From assembly GCA_000474255.1 (NCBI GenBank), contig BATO01000039.1:1-53047 (forward strand): a DNA stretch of 53,047 nucleotides, in the 5' to 3' direction. The position numbers and the translations under genes are program-made. Origin of the DNA: Aquipseudomonas alcaligenes MRY13-0052. Its GTDB lineage: Bacteria > Pseudomonadota > Gammaproteobacteria > Pseudomonadales > Pseudomonadaceae. Below, in pieces: positions 31,698 to 41,620 of the stretch. The notes under the pieces were generated by a model. It did no database searches, was not told the origin of the DNA, and saw only the letters and a program-made list of their open reading frames with translations. How positions within the stretch are numbered: the first letter of the stretch is position 1; each line of letters begins with the position of its first letter.

Positions 31698-32297
31698 TCA
31701 GGCGACCTTGGCCACCAGGGCCTTGGCCTGGGCGATGCCCTTTTCCTGGAACTCGGCGCCCATGTTCATGCCCTCGGCATGGATGAACGACACATCGTGG
31801 ATGCCGATGAAGCCCAGGGCCTGGCGCAGATAGGGCTCCTGATGGTCGAACGGGCCGCCGGCGTATACGCCGCCACGGGCGGTCAGCACGTAGGCGCGCT
31901 TGCCGGTGAGCAGGCCCTGGGGACCGGTCTCGGTGTACTTGAAGGTGACGCCGGCCCGCAGCACATGGTCCAGCCAGGCCTTCAGGGTGCTGGGGATGGC
32001 GAAGTTGTACATGGGCGCGGCCAGTACCAGCACGTCGGCGGCCAGCAGTTCCTCGGTCAGCAGGTTGGAGCGCTGCAGGGCGGCCTGTTCGGTTTCGCTG
32101 TGCTGGTCGGCGGGCTTCATCCAGCCACCCAGCAGGTCGGCATCCAGGTGCGGCACCTGCTCCACGGCCAGGTCGCGGACCTTGACCTGGTCGGCTGGGT
32201 GCGCGGCCTGCCACTGGGCGATGAAGGCCTGGGTCAGGTCGCGGGACACGGAACCCTGCTGGCGGGCGCTGCTTTCGATCACGAGGACGTTGGACAT
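31698..32297 (-). CDS. azoR: FMN-dependent NADH-azoreductase
   Basis: The product is 199 aa, flavodoxin-like. MSNVLVIESSARQQGSVSRD binds the FMN phosphate; LVLAAPMYNFAIPSTLKAWL and LTARGGVYAG are the other FMN-contact segments. It reduces azo compounds and quinones with NADH in the cytoplasm. Upstream is an AT-rich region with an interrupted palindrome AATCGACAAAATTGATT (32392-32408), like a LysR site, but no LysR gene is adjacent. Ends at a strong terminator. Confidence 0.94.
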   Translation of the reverse strand: MSNVLVIESSARQQGSVSRDLTQAFIAQWQAAHPADQVKVRDLAVEQVPHLDADLLGGWMKPADQHSETEQAALQRSNLLTEELLAADVLVLAAPMYNFAIPSTLKAWLDHVLRAGVTFKYTETGPQGLLTGKRAYVLTARGGVYAGGPFDHQEPYLRQALGFIGIHDVSFIHAEGMNMGAEFQEKGIAQAKALVAKVA

Positions 32298-32467
32298 GTT
32301 TGCTGCTCCATCGATAAGTGGGGTGGGATTCGATGGAGCGCAGGTTATCCAGACACAATTCGATAAAAAAGTGAATTAATCCGCTACTAACAATCGACAA
32401 AATTGATTTATAAGGAAGCCCTCACTAGGCTGGAGCCCAGTGCTGACTTCTCTATGGGATATTTCGC

Positions 32468-32782
32468 TCAGGCAGGCTTACAGGTGAGGCCAATGCGCAA
32501 GCGGATGATGCTGCGGTTGAACTTGGCGGTGAGGTAGACGCTCTTGCCGCCGTCGATCACCGCGCGGCGGATCTTCGGCGTCTCCGGTCCGTTGACGAAG
32601 CGCACCGTGCACTCGGCGCGGGCCTCGCCCAGGTTGTAGACGTTGATCGAGCCCATGTTGTGATCGATATCGTCGGTCGTATAGGAGATCTCGCTGCCGT
32701 TGTACTGCTTCTCCACCTCGATGGGGTAGGCGAAGGCGGCGACGGGCAGGCAGGCCAGGACGGCACAGAGCATTCTTTTCAT
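32468..32782 (-). CDS. Small periplasmic protein, unknown
   Basis: The product is 104 aa. Signal peptide MKRMLCAVLACLPVAAFA, cut before Y-P-I-E-V-E. The mature part is all-beta: VEKQYNGSEISYTTDDIDHN, then AECTVRFVNGP, RRAVIDGGKSVYL and SIIRLRIGLTCKPA; two cysteines probably form a disulfide. GGAG lies 7 nt before ATG 32782. Homologues are often labelled 3-phosphoglycerate kinase, for which I see no basis: there is no nucleotide site and the protein is exported. Divergent from a LysR gene. Confidence 0.8.
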   Translation of the reverse strand: MKRMLCAVLACLPVAAFAYPIEVEKQYNGSEISYTTDDIDHNMGSINVYNLGEARAECTVRFVNGPETPKIRRAVIDGGKSVYLTAKFNRSIIRLRIGLTCKPA

Positions 32783-32886
32783 TGGGGGTCTCCAGCGCGG
32801 GACCGCCAGCTTACACAGAGCGTCAGGCGAGGTCATCGGCACAGCCGCATGTTTCCTGACCGATACACAAGAAGAAGGAGCAAGGC

Positions 32887-33813
32887 ATGAAAGCGCCCCG
32901 GGTAACACTGGATCAGTGGCGGACCCTGCAAGCGGTGGTCGACCATGGCGGCTTCGCCCAGGCGGCGGAAGCCACCCACCGTTCGCAATCCTCGGTCAGC
33001 TACACCGTGGCCCGCATGCAGGAACAACTGGGCGTGCCGCTGCTGCGCATCGACGGGCGCAAGGCCGTGCTCACCGAAGCCGGCGAAGTGCTGCTGCGGC
33101 GCTCGCGGCAACTGGTGAAATCCGCCAGCCAGCTGGAAGAGCTCGCCCACCACATGGAGCAGGGCTGGGAGGCCGAGGTGCGCCTGGTGGTCGACGCCGC
33201 CTACCCCACCGCGCGCCTGCTGCGTGCCCTGGCCGCCTTCATGCCGCAGAGCCGCGGCTGCCGCGTGCGCCTGCGCGAGGAGGTGCTCTCCGGCGTGGAG
33301 GAAGTGCTGCTCGAAGGCACCGCCGACCTGGCCATCACCGGCCTCAACATCCCCGGCTACCTCGGCACCGAACTGTGCAACGTCGAGTTCGTCGCCGTCG
33401 CCCACCCCGACCACCCGCTGCACCGCCTGCAGCGCGACGTCACCTTCCATGACCTGGAAACCCAGCTGCAGGTGGTGATCCGCGACTCCGGCCGCACCCA
33501 GCCCCGCGATGTCGGCTGGCTCGGCGCCGAGCAGCGCTGGACGGTGGGCAGCCTGGCCACCGCCGCCAACTTCGTCAGCAACGGCCTGGGCTTCGCCTGG
33601 CTGCCGCGCCACATCATCGAGCGCGAACTCAAGGACGGCCTGCTCAAGCCGCTGCCCATGGACCAGGGCGCCACCCGCCACCCCGGGTTCTTCCTCTATG
33701 CCAACAAGGAAAAGGCCCTCGGCCCGGCCTCGCAGATACTCGTCGAGCTGATCAAGACCTTCGACTCGGCGCCGCTCAACGCGCCCTTCGCCGCCCCCCT
33801 GCCCAACGCCTGA
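32887..33813 (+). CDS. LysR-family transcriptional regulator
   Basis: The product is 308 aa. The winged helix-turn-helix (about 6-66) reads TLDQWRTLQAVVDHGGFAQA then THRSQSSVSYTVARMQEQLG. The effector domain follows. GAAGGAG lies about 6 nt before the ATG. It is 13 bp ahead of an alpha/beta hydrolase on the same strand and divergent from the periplasmic beta protein at 32782, either of which could be its target. Confidence 0.92.
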   Translation: MKAPRVTLDQWRTLQAVVDHGGFAQAAEATHRSQSSVSYTVARMQEQLGVPLLRIDGRKAVLTEAGEVLLRRSRQLVKSASQLEELAHHMEQGWEAEVRLVVDAAYPTARLLRALAAFMPQSRGCRVRLREEVLSGVEEVLLEGTADLAITGLNIPGYLGTELCNVEFVAVAHPDHPLHRLQRDVTFHDLETQLQVVIRDSGRTQPRDVGWLGAEQRWTVGSLATAANFVSNGLGFAWLPRHIIERELKDGLLKPLPMDQGATRHPGFFLYANKEKALGPASQILVELIKTFDSAPLNAPFAAPLPNA

Positions 33814-33826
33814 GGGAGAGACGACC

Positions 33827-34627
33827 ATGTCCTGGTTCGATAACGACGACTGTCAGCTGCACTACGAGGAATACGGCCACGGCGCGCCCCTGCTGCTGGT
33901 GCATGGCCTCGGCTCCAGCACCCGCGACTGGGAATACCAGATACCGGTGCTGGCCGCGCACTACCGGGTGATCGCCCTCGACGTGCGCGGCCACGGCCGC
34001 TCCGACAAGCCCGAGGGCCCCTACGCCATCGCCGACTTCGCCGATGACGTCGCCGCCCTCATCGAACACCTGCAACTGCCGCCGGTGCACCTGGTGGGCA
34101 TCAGCATGGGCGGGATGATCGGCTTCCAGCTCGGCGTCGACCGCCCCGACCTGCTGCAGAGCCTGACCATCGTCAACAGCGGGCCCGAGGTGAAGCCCCG
34201 CAGCCCGCGCGAATACTGGGAAGTGGCGCGGCGCTGGACGCTTTCGCGGCTGATGAGCCTGGACACCATCGCCAAGGCCCTGGCGCGGCTGCTGTTCCCC
34301 CGCCCGGAACAGGCCGAGCTGCGGCGCAAGGTGGAGGAGCGCTGGCCACAGAACGACAAGCGCGCCTATCTCGCCTCCCTCGACGCCATCATCGGCTGGG
34401 GCGTGCGGGAACGCCTCGGCCGCATCACCTGTCCTACGCTGGTGATCACGGCCGATCGCGACTACACGCCGGTCGCGCAGAAGGAAGCCTACGTAAGGGA
34501 AATGCCCAACGCGCGCCTGGTGGTCATCGAAGACTCCCGCCACGCCACGCCCCTGGATCAACCACAACGCTTCAACGCCACCCTCCTCGGCTTCCTCGAA
34601 GAAGTCGCGGCCCACAAGGACCAATGA
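33827..34627 (+). CDS. Alpha/beta-hydrolase
   Basis: The product is 266 aa. Features: oxyanion region [25 protein letters not shown], nucleophile elbow GISMGGM (Ser about residue 96), acid Asp in TADRDYTPV and His in [12 protein letters not shown]. Esterase or C-C hydrolase (2-hydroxymuconate-like); the substrate is unknown. GAGAGACGACC precedes the ATG. The stop overlaps the first possible start of the cyclophilin gene by 4 nt, so this LysR-hydrolase-cyclophilin run may be one transcript. Confidence 0.92.
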   Translation: MSWFDNDDCQLHYEEYGHGAPLLLVHGLGSSTRDWEYQIPVLAAHYRVIALDVRGHGRSDKPEGPYAIADFADDVAALIEHLQLPPVHLVGISMGGMIGFQLGVDRPDLLQSLTIVNSGPEVKPRSPREYWEVARRWTLSRLMSLDTIAKALARLLFPRPEQAELRRKVEERWPQNDKRAYLASLDAIIGWGVRERLGRITCPTLVITADRDYTPVAQKEAYVREMPNARLVVIEDSRHATPLDQPQRFNATLLGFLEEVAAHKDQ

Positions 34628-34629
34628 CA

Positions 34630-35184
34630 ATGCTGAAGAAAATCGCCCTCGCGGCCTGCGCCCTGATGTTCACTGCCAACCTCATGGCGGCCGACAAGCC
34701 CCATGTGCTGATCAACACCACGGCCGGCGAGATCGAGCTGGAGCTGGACGACGCCAAGGCGCCGATCACCGTGAAGAACTTCCTCGACTACGTGGACGCC
34801 GGCTTCTACGACGGCACCGTGTTCCACCGGGTGATCCCCGGCTTCATGATCCAGGGCGGCGGCATGGACGCCGCCATGGATGAGAAGAGCACCCGTCCCG
34901 CGATCAAGAACGAAGCCGACAACGGCCTGCACAACGTGCGCGGCACCATCGCCATGGCGCGCACCCAGGCCACCGACTCGGCCACCAGCCAGTTCTTCAT
35001 CAACCACCGCGACAACCCGGCCCTGGACCACGGTGCCCGTGGCTTCGGCTACGCCGTGTTCGGCAAGGTGGTACGCGGCCTCGACGTGGTCGACCAGATC
35101 GCCAACGTGCCCACCGGTAACCGTGGCATGCACCAGAACGTACCGCTGAAACCGGTGGTGATCGTCTCCGCCAAGCGGCTCTGA
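34630..35184 (+). CDS. ppiA: Periplasmic cyclophilin-type peptidylprolyl isomerase
   Basis: The product is 184 aa. Signal peptide [20 protein letters not shown], cut before ADKPHV. The cyclophilin core shows [19 protein letters not shown] (catalytic Arg), [16 protein letters not shown] and [20 protein letters not shown]. It speeds proline cis-trans change in periplasmic proteins. AAGGA lies 9 nt before ATG 34630 and 3 nt before ATG 34624; the later start gives a standard signal peptide. A GC-rich hairpin follows. Confidence 0.93.
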   Translation: MLKKIALAACALMFTANLMAADKPHVLINTTAGEIELELDDAKAPITVKNFLDYVDAGFYDGTVFHRVIPGFMIQGGGMDAAMDEKSTRPAIKNEADNGLHNVRGTIAMARTQATDSATSQFFINHRDNPALDHGARGFGYAVFGKVVRGLDVVDQIANVPTGNRGMHQNVPLKPVVIVSAKRL

Positions 35185-35190
35185 ACCACG

Positions 35191-35215
35191 GCGGCCCGTC
35201 ACCCTGGCGGGCCGC
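35191..35215 (+). terminator. GC-rich hairpin after ppiA
   Basis: Stem GCGGCCCG / CGGGCCGC, loop TCACCCTGG, 6 nt past the ppiA stop and 23 nt before the ABC transporter start. No T-run, so termination is uncertain. Confidence 0.5.
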
Positions 35216-35238
35216 TCCCCCCGACAAGGACCCGAAGG

Positions 35239-37068
<1,830 letters not shown>

Positions 37069-37430
37069 ACGCAGCCCGAGCACTGACCCGACCTCCGCAC
37101 GGTGGAGGTAAAGAGCGACCTCCACCCTACGTCACGAGCGACCCCGAGGCGGCGCACACGTAGGGTGGATGCCGCTTCACCCATCCACCAGCGGTGATGA
37201 ACGGGGCCGCGATGGCCACCCCAAACACGCTGCCCCCCGTGGGTTTCGCCACGACGAACCCACTATCGATACCGATGATCTCGACTACAACAACCATCAA
37301 TTTCCGCGATGAAAACGGCGGTGGTCATATAGGCCCCGTACAAAGCAGCAACCCAAACCCGTAGCAGGAAGCCATCGCGCACCGGGTTTCAGTTGAAGCT
37401 TTCCAACCGCCCAATCGAGGAAAGATCAGC
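37069..37430. other. Intergenic region with repeats, no gene seen
   Basis: This 362-bp stretch has the 32-nt family E repeat (37100-37131), then GTAGGGTGGATGCCGCTTCA with CCCATCCACC (about 37158-37188), and a small palindrome GTGGGTTTCGCCACGACGAA with CCCAC (37237-37261). The last 120 bp are less GC-rich and may hold the promoter of the DUF2790 gene. Confidence 0.6.
37100..37131 (+). repeat. Dispersed repeat, family E copy 1
   Basis: CGGTGGAGGTAAAGAGCGAC then CTCCACCCTACG, identical over all 32 nt to 52826-52857. It contains GGTGGAGGT / ACCTCCACC and folds into a hairpin with loop AAAGAGCG or similar. Confidence 0.85.
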
Positions 37431-37694
37431 ATGAAAATCGCAGCCGCCGTTACCGCCGTCCTCTCCAGCCTGGCCCCCGCCGTCTTCGCCGCCGAAAGCC
37501 GCGAGCCGGGCGCTGAACTGACCGCCGTTGAGTACCACTACGGCATGAACGTGGACGTGCAGAAAGTCATCTACCGCACCGACAACACCAGCAAATCTGG
37601 CGTCGTGCCCGTGGTGCTGGTCTACGAAGACAGCAAGGGTGAAGTGCACAAGATGAAGTTCCTCGAATGGGGCGGCAGCGTCAGCAACAGCTGA
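37431..37694 (+). CDS. DUF2790 domain periplasmic protein
   Basis: The product is 87 aa. Signal peptide MKIAAAVTAVLSSLAPAVFA. DUF2790 core: YHYGMNVDVQKVIYRTDNTS followed by GVVPVVLVYEDSKGEVHKM. This small family is found almost only in Pseudomonas, with several copies per genome, some of them induced by copper or other stress. AGGAAAGATCAGC precedes the ATG. Confidence 0.87.
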   Translation: MKIAAAVTAVLSSLAPAVFAAESREPGAELTAVEYHYGMNVDVQKVIYRTDNTSKSGVVPVVLVYEDSKGEVHKMKFLEWGGSVSNS

Positions 37695-37715
37695 TCCCCA
37701 TCGACGACCGGGGGC

Positions 37716-38849
37716 TCACTCCCCCGACTTGCGATACGGCAGCATGCCCCGCGCCTCTTCGGCATAACGGAGGATCGCGGGGCGCTCCTGCTCCAGGAAG
37801 CCCGCCACCGCCTCGCGCAGGCCGGGGTGCAGAAGGTAATGCCAGGAGCGGGTAATCACCGGCTCGAAGCCACGGATCAGCTTGTGCTCGCCCTGGGCGC
37901 CGGCGTCGAAGCGCGGCAACCCGGCGGCGATGGCCATGTCGATGCCCTGGTAGAAGCAGGTCTCGAAATGCAGCCGGTCGAACTCCGCCAGGCAGCCCCA
38001 GTAACGCCCGTACAGCGACCCCGAATCCATCAACGAGAAGGCCATGGCCACCGGCCGCGCGCCCTGCTTCGCCAGCACCACGCGAATGGCCTGGGGCATG
38101 CGTTCGGCCAGCAGGCTGAAGAACACCCGAGTCAGGTACGGCGCCTGGCCGCGCACCTCATAGGTGTTGGCGTAGCAGGCGTAGACGAAATCCCATTCCG
38201 CCTCGCTCAGCTCATTCCCTTCGCGCCACTCGAACGCGATCCCCTGCCCCGCCACCTGCTCGCGTTCCTTGCGCACCTGCTTGCGCTTGCGCGAAGAGAA
38301 GGCGTCGAGGAAATCCTGGAAGTCGCGATAGCCGCGGTTGTGCCAGTGGTACTGGCAGCCCAGGCGCTCCAGCCACTGCTCGCGGCCTTGCAGGCGGGCA
38401 TCGGCGAAGGCGTCGGTGAAGTTGATGTGCAGCCCGGACAGCCCCGCCACCTCCAGCTCAGGAACCAGCGCGTCGATCAGCTGCGCCGCAGCCGCCTCGT
38501 CATGGCCCAGCAGGCGTGCACCCCGCACCGGCGAGAAGGGCACAGCGGCGAGCAGCTTGGGGTAGTAGTCGATGCCGGCGCGCTGGCAGGCATCGGCCCA
38601 GCCCCAGTCGAACACGTACTCGCCATAGGAATGCGCCTTCACATAGGCCGGCATGGCCGCGAGCAGTTCGCCGCCCGCACCGCGCAACAGGCGATGGGCC
38701 GGCCACCAGCCGCTGCGCCCACCGATGCTGCCGCTGTCCTCCAGGGTGGCGAGGAAGGCATGGCGCAGGAAGGGTTGGTCGTCCTTCAGCAGGGCATCCC
38801 AGCTGGCGGCATCGACTTCGGAAAGGCGGGAAAGGGTCTGGATCGGCAT
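37716..38849 (-). CDS. GNAT-fold peptidoglycan-biosynthesis-like protein (DUF482/COG3146)
   Basis: The product is 377 aa, cytoplasmic. The N-terminal part has DAASWDALLKDDQPFLRHAF and LEDSGSIGGRSGWWPAH; the middle has CQYHWHNRGYRDFQDFLDAF and SSRKRKQVRKEREQV, the signature of this family; the C-terminal part has LYGRYWGCLAEFDRLHFETC and PRFDAGAQGEHKLIRGFEP. The family is related to FemAB/GNAT acyltransferases; the reaction is not known to me. ATG 38849 has a weak ribosome site. The frame upstream reads through repeats and is not coding. Confidence 0.87.
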   Translation of the reverse strand: MPIQTLSRLSEVDAASWDALLKDDQPFLRHAFLATLEDSGSIGGRSGWWPAHRLLRGAGGELLAAMPAYVKAHSYGEYVFDWGWADACQRAGIDYYPKLLAAVPFSPVRGARLLGHDEAAAAQLIDALVPELEVAGLSGLHINFTDAFADARLQGREQWLERLGCQYHWHNRGYRDFQDFLDAFSSRKRKQVRKEREQVAGQGIAFEWREGNELSEAEWDFVYACYANTYEVRGQAPYLTRVFFSLLAERMPQAIRVVLAKQGARPVAMAFSLMDSGSLYGRYWGCLAEFDRLHFETCFYQGIDMAIAAGLPRFDAGAQGEHKLIRGFEPVITRSWHYLLHPGLREAVAGFLEQERPAILRYAEEARGMLPYRKSGE

Positions 38850-38917
38850 GGCGACAAGTCTGGCCTGCGGCGCCGGCGAAAAAAAGCCTGTCGCAGAGAA
38901 TTCATCGACGATGTTCT

Positions 38918-38984
38918 TTCGCGGTTGAATCCACTCCCACAAGAACATGCGCACCCACCGTGGGAGCGGATTCATCCGCGATGA
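38918..38984. repeat. Inverted REP pair (REPIN-like), family A copies 4 and 5
   Basis: TCGCGGTTGAATCCACTCCC-A on the left faces TGGGAGCGGATTCATCCGCG-A on the right. The two 21-nt arms differ at two positions when paired, with about 18 nt between them, so the pair can fold into one long hairpin. Confidence 0.75.
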
Positions 38985-39001
38985 GCCCAGAGGGCTCCGC
39001 C

Positions 39002-39085
39002 GTAGGTTGGCGCCGAGCGCAGCGAGGCCCAACGGAGCGGGGCTGGACCTCGCATCGTTGGGTTTCGTGCCTCTACCCAGCCTGC
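39002..39085 (+). repeat. Composite palindromic element, family B full copy 1
   Basis: Left half GTAGGTTGGCGCCGAGCGCA then GCGAGGCCCAAC; right half GTTGGGTTTCGTGCCTCTAC then CCAGCCTGC. The whole resembles the reverse complement of 45404-45487. The outer ends GTAGGTTGG and CCAGCCTGC are near inverted repeats. Confidence 0.75.
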
Positions 39086-39127
39086 GACCCCTTGCCCCCT
39101 CCCGGACATCGCGAAAAACACGCCCAT

Positions 39128-39152
39128 AAAAAAGCCCCGCCGAAGCGGGGCT
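39128..39152 (-). terminator. Intrinsic terminator of the porin gene
   Basis: Stem AGCCCCGC / GCGGGGCT (39133-39140 / 39145-39152), loop CGAA, followed on the minus strand by a run of U. Confidence 0.93.
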
Positions 39153-39179
39153 CAAGAAGGAGCGGATGAACGGTATGGC

Positions 39180-40511
39180 TTAGAACACGTACTGAGCGCG
39201 GACCACGAAGCCGTCGCCGCTGTCATCACCCACACGGTTGGTGAAGTGGTCGGTCTTGGCCTTGGTGTACATGCCGCTGATTTTCACCGCTTCGTTGGCG
39301 TACCAGTTCACACCGATGTTGTGGACCTTGGCTTCGGTGTCTTCGGCATCACGCAGGAAGGTCTGGTTGGCAGCGGCCAGCACGGCAACGTCGTTGTCAG
39401 CCGAGATGCTGTCGTAGCGGTAGTAGATTTCCCAGGCGCCGGTCTGCTTGTTGGCAGGCTTGATGGCGTCGAACTTGCCCATTTTGTAGCCACGCGCTTC
39501 ACCGGTCAGGGTGTAGGCGGCCTGGACGTAGAAGCCATCGGCTTCCAGGTCGGACTGGGCGCCAGCGGAGTCGGTCTCGCGCTTCATCCACTCACCCTGG
39601 ATGGAGAACGGGCCAGAGGCGAAAGCAGCTTCCAGGCCGAAGGCGGTGTCGTCATCCCAGAAGGACGTGGCGGAGTTGGTACCGGCCAATACAGCGCGGT
39701 TGCCCAGGTTGCCGGAAGCGTTACCACCGTTGGTGTCCACGCCACGCATGCCCAGACGGGAGCGGTAGCGAACGTCGGCACCGGCTACGTCGTCCAGTTT
39801 GCGCTGGGCGAAGTTCACACCGAAGTGCAGCACGTTGCCGGCTTCGGCCATCGGGGCGAATACGCCACGGGCGTTGAACTGCTTGACGCTGTCGCCTTCG
39901 TCGTCGTTGGCGTCTTTGCTGGTCAGGCTGGTGGAGACGTAAGCGTAGTTGCTGATCAGAGCCTGGACCTGAACACCGAGGCCGTCCTGGTGGGTGTTCG
40001 CCCAGTCGATCACTTCGTTCATGGCGTTACGCTCGAGAGCGGTCACCCACTTGGAGCTGGTGGCTTTCTCCAGGCCGAAGTCGGGGTCGAAACGACCGAC
40101 GCGGATGGTGATCGGGTTGAAGCCGGTGTAGCTGATCGAGGCTTCGTCGAAGTTACCGCTGTTGGCAGCACCGCTGCTGTTGCCGGAGTTCTCGGAGAAG
40201 TCATAGGCAACGGCGTAAGCCCAGTCGGTGTAGGCGATGCCGGAGAGTTCCAGGTAGGCGCGGCGGAAGTAGGCAGCGTCACCGGTGTCGCCGTTGCGGG
40301 TGTACAGGCCATCGAAGCGACCGTAGTCGGCTTGCAGGCGGCCACCCAGCTTGAAGGCGAAGGATTTGTCGGTGGTAGCGACTTCAAGGCCGCCCTTGGT
40401 CTTGATAACGATGTCGGTGCCGTCGGTGGTGACGGTACCAGCGAAAGCCTGGGCGGAAATGGCCAGAGCCATGGCGCTGGCGGCAAAACCGGCGAAGTGC
40501 TTACGGATCAT
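39180..40511 (-). CDS. OprP/OprO-like phosphate-selective outer-membrane porin
   Basis: The product is 443 aa. Signal peptide MIRKHFAGFAASAMALAISA-QAFA. The mature protein is a 16-strand type beta barrel: FAFKLGGRLQADYGRFDGLY, YFRRAYLELSGIAYTDWAYA, ITIRVGRFDPDFGLEKATSS, ending with VVRAQYVF, where the last Phe is the barrel assembly signal. OprP/OprO take up phosphate or polyphosphate and are induced by phosphate starvation. A possible Pho box lies 108 bp upstream. Codon use is biased to preferred codons (for example AAC, GGT/GGC, CTG), consistent with high expression. A strong terminator follows. Confidence 0.92.
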   Translation of the reverse strand: MIRKHFAGFAASAMALAISAQAFAGTVTTDGTDIVIKTKGGLEVATTDKSFAFKLGGRLQADYGRFDGLYTRNGDTGDAAYFRRAYLELSGIAYTDWAYAVAYDFSENSGNSSGAANSGNFDEASISYTGFNPITIRVGRFDPDFGLEKATSSKWVTALERNAMNEVIDWANTHQDGLGVQVQALISNYAYVSTSLTSKDANDDEGDSVKQFNARGVFAPMAEAGNVLHFGVNFAQRKLDDVAGADVRYRSRLGMRGVDTNGGNASGNLGNRAVLAGTNSATSFWDDDTAFGLEAAFASGPFSIQGEWMKRETDSAGAQSDLEADGFYVQAAYTLTGEARGYKMGKFDAIKPANKQTGAWEIYYRYDSISADNDVAVLAAANQTFLRDAEDTEAKVHNIGVNWYANEAVKISGMYTKAKTDHFTNRVGDDSGDGFVVRAQYVF

Positions 40512-40619
40512 CGAAGATTCCCCTGTTGGTCTTTAGTGCTGGAAAACACCCGAGCGTTGGGCTCGTTTGTGCTGGGGGGGAATGTTGGCGGGGGGTTATT
40601 TCAGCTCAGTTGCTTTTAG

Positions 40620-40637
40620 ATAAATGTTTTATGACAA
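40620..40637 (-). promoter_or_regulatory. Possible Pho box upstream of the porin
   Basis: On the minus strand: TTGTCAT AAAA CATTTAT. The first half matches CTGTCAT at 6 of 7, the 4-nt AT spacer is normal, and the second half matches only 4 of 7. Placed 108 bp before the porin start. PhoB control is inferred from this and from the porin family. Confidence 0.4.
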
Positions 40638-40781
40638 AGGAACTTTTTCATCGCCATTGGGAATATAGGAAAAACCGCTCTAGGACGGGCTTTGCGGGCA
40701 AGCGAAGCGGCAAGTTGTCGCAGAGGGGTGCGCCGCCGAATATGACAACACGACTGAAATATTACGGCGCGATGACCTGGC

Positions 40782-41015
40782 TCAGGGGGCTTCCTGGCGT
40801 GCCCGGGCGAGCCGTTCGGCCAGTTTTTCATCGCCTTCCGGGCCCGCTTCGGGCAATTGCCTGAGCACTTCACGGGTGAGGTTCAGCTGGGCGAGGAAGC
40901 ACCGGCAATGGGGGCAGATCAGCAGGTGCTGGCGCACGCCCAGTCGCTGCACGAAACCCAGTTGGCCGTCGATGTAGTCGCTGGATCGGGCGACCAGCTC
41001 CCGGCAGTTCAGCAT
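40782..41015 (-). CDS. Zinc-finger anti-sigma factor
   Basis: The product is 77 aa, with no membrane helix, so it is cytoplasmic. It has the ZAS motif His30-x3-Cys34-x2-Cys37 (RQHLLICPHCRCF) after a helix MLNCRELVARSSDYIDGQLG. ZAS proteins bind ECF sigma factors and let go upon redox or other signals. It starts 7 nt inside the sigma gene end, so the two are coupled. This pairing makes it the probable anti-sigma of the protein at 41009. Confidence 0.85.
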   Translation of the reverse strand: MLNCRELVARSSDYIDGQLGFVQRLGVRQHLLICPHCRCFLAQLNLTREVLRQLPEAGPEGDEKLAERLARARQEAP

Positions 41016-41620
41016 TGGCCCGTCTCCTCGAAATGCTCCAGGGTGGCGAACAGCTTGAGGCGCCCACGGTGCAACAGCACCCGGACATTGGAGAGGGAAA
41101 CCTCCAGCAGGTTACAGATCTCCTGCAATTCCAGGCCCTGGCGCTCGCGCAGCAGCAACACGCTGCGCTGCAGGTCGGACAGGCTCAGCAGGGTCTTCTC
41201 CAGGCACTCGCGCAGCTCCTCTTCGGCCAGCAGGGCCTCGGGGGAATCCTCGTGCCAGGTGGCGGGGCCGGCCAACCAGTGGCCGTTGGCGGCGAAGCGC
41301 GTGTCATCCACGGTGCCGTGGGGCGCGGGCAGGTCGTCGAGCAGGACTTCGCGGCGGCTCTGCTTGAGGCGGGTGCGGGCGGTGTTGGCGACTATGGTCA
41401 GCAGCCAGGTCTTGAGGCTGGAGCGCTGCTGGAAACCGTCCAGGCTGCGCACCACGGCGAGCCAGGCGTCCTGCACCACTTCGTCGGCATGGGGGCTGCC
41501 GACGATGGCGAAGGCCACGGCGCGCATGGCGCCCTGGTAGGTATCGATGAGTTCGCGGAAGGCCCGCTGCTCCCCCGCCCGCAGGCGGGGCAGCAGCTCG
41601 CTGTCCGCAGGGGCGGCCAT
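41009..41620 (-). CDS. ECF-type RNA polymerase sigma factor
   Basis: The product is 203 aa. Region 2 (about 20-90): FRELIDTYQGAMRAVAFAIV, HADEVVQDAWLAVVRSLDGF, SSLKTWLLTIVANTARTRLK. Region 4 (about 140-195): LSDLQRSVLLLRERQGLELQ, then LLEVSLSNVRVLLHRGRLKL. Between them is a longer linker (DDLPAPHGTVDDTRFAANGH). ATG 41620 overlaps the KAS III stop by 1 nt (TGATG) and its end overlaps the anti-sigma by 7 nt: three genes in one tightly coupled operon. P. aeruginosa PA3285-PA3286 has the same order as far as I recall. Confidence 0.93.
   Translation of the reverse strand: MAAPADSELLPRLRAGEQRAFRELIDTYQGAMRAVAFAIVGSPHADEVVQDAWLAVVRSLDGFQQRSSLKTWLLTIVANTARTRLKQSRREVLLDDLPAPHGTVDDTRFAANGHWLAGPATWHEDSPEALLAEEELRECLEKTLLSLSDLQRSVLLLRERQGLELQEICNLLEVSLSNVRVLLHRGRLKLFATLEHFEETGQC

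Noticed and set aside
32468-32782. 3-phosphoglycerate kinase, a label often given to similar small proteins.
   Set aside because: It is 104 residues, exported, all-beta, and has no nucleotide-binding motif.
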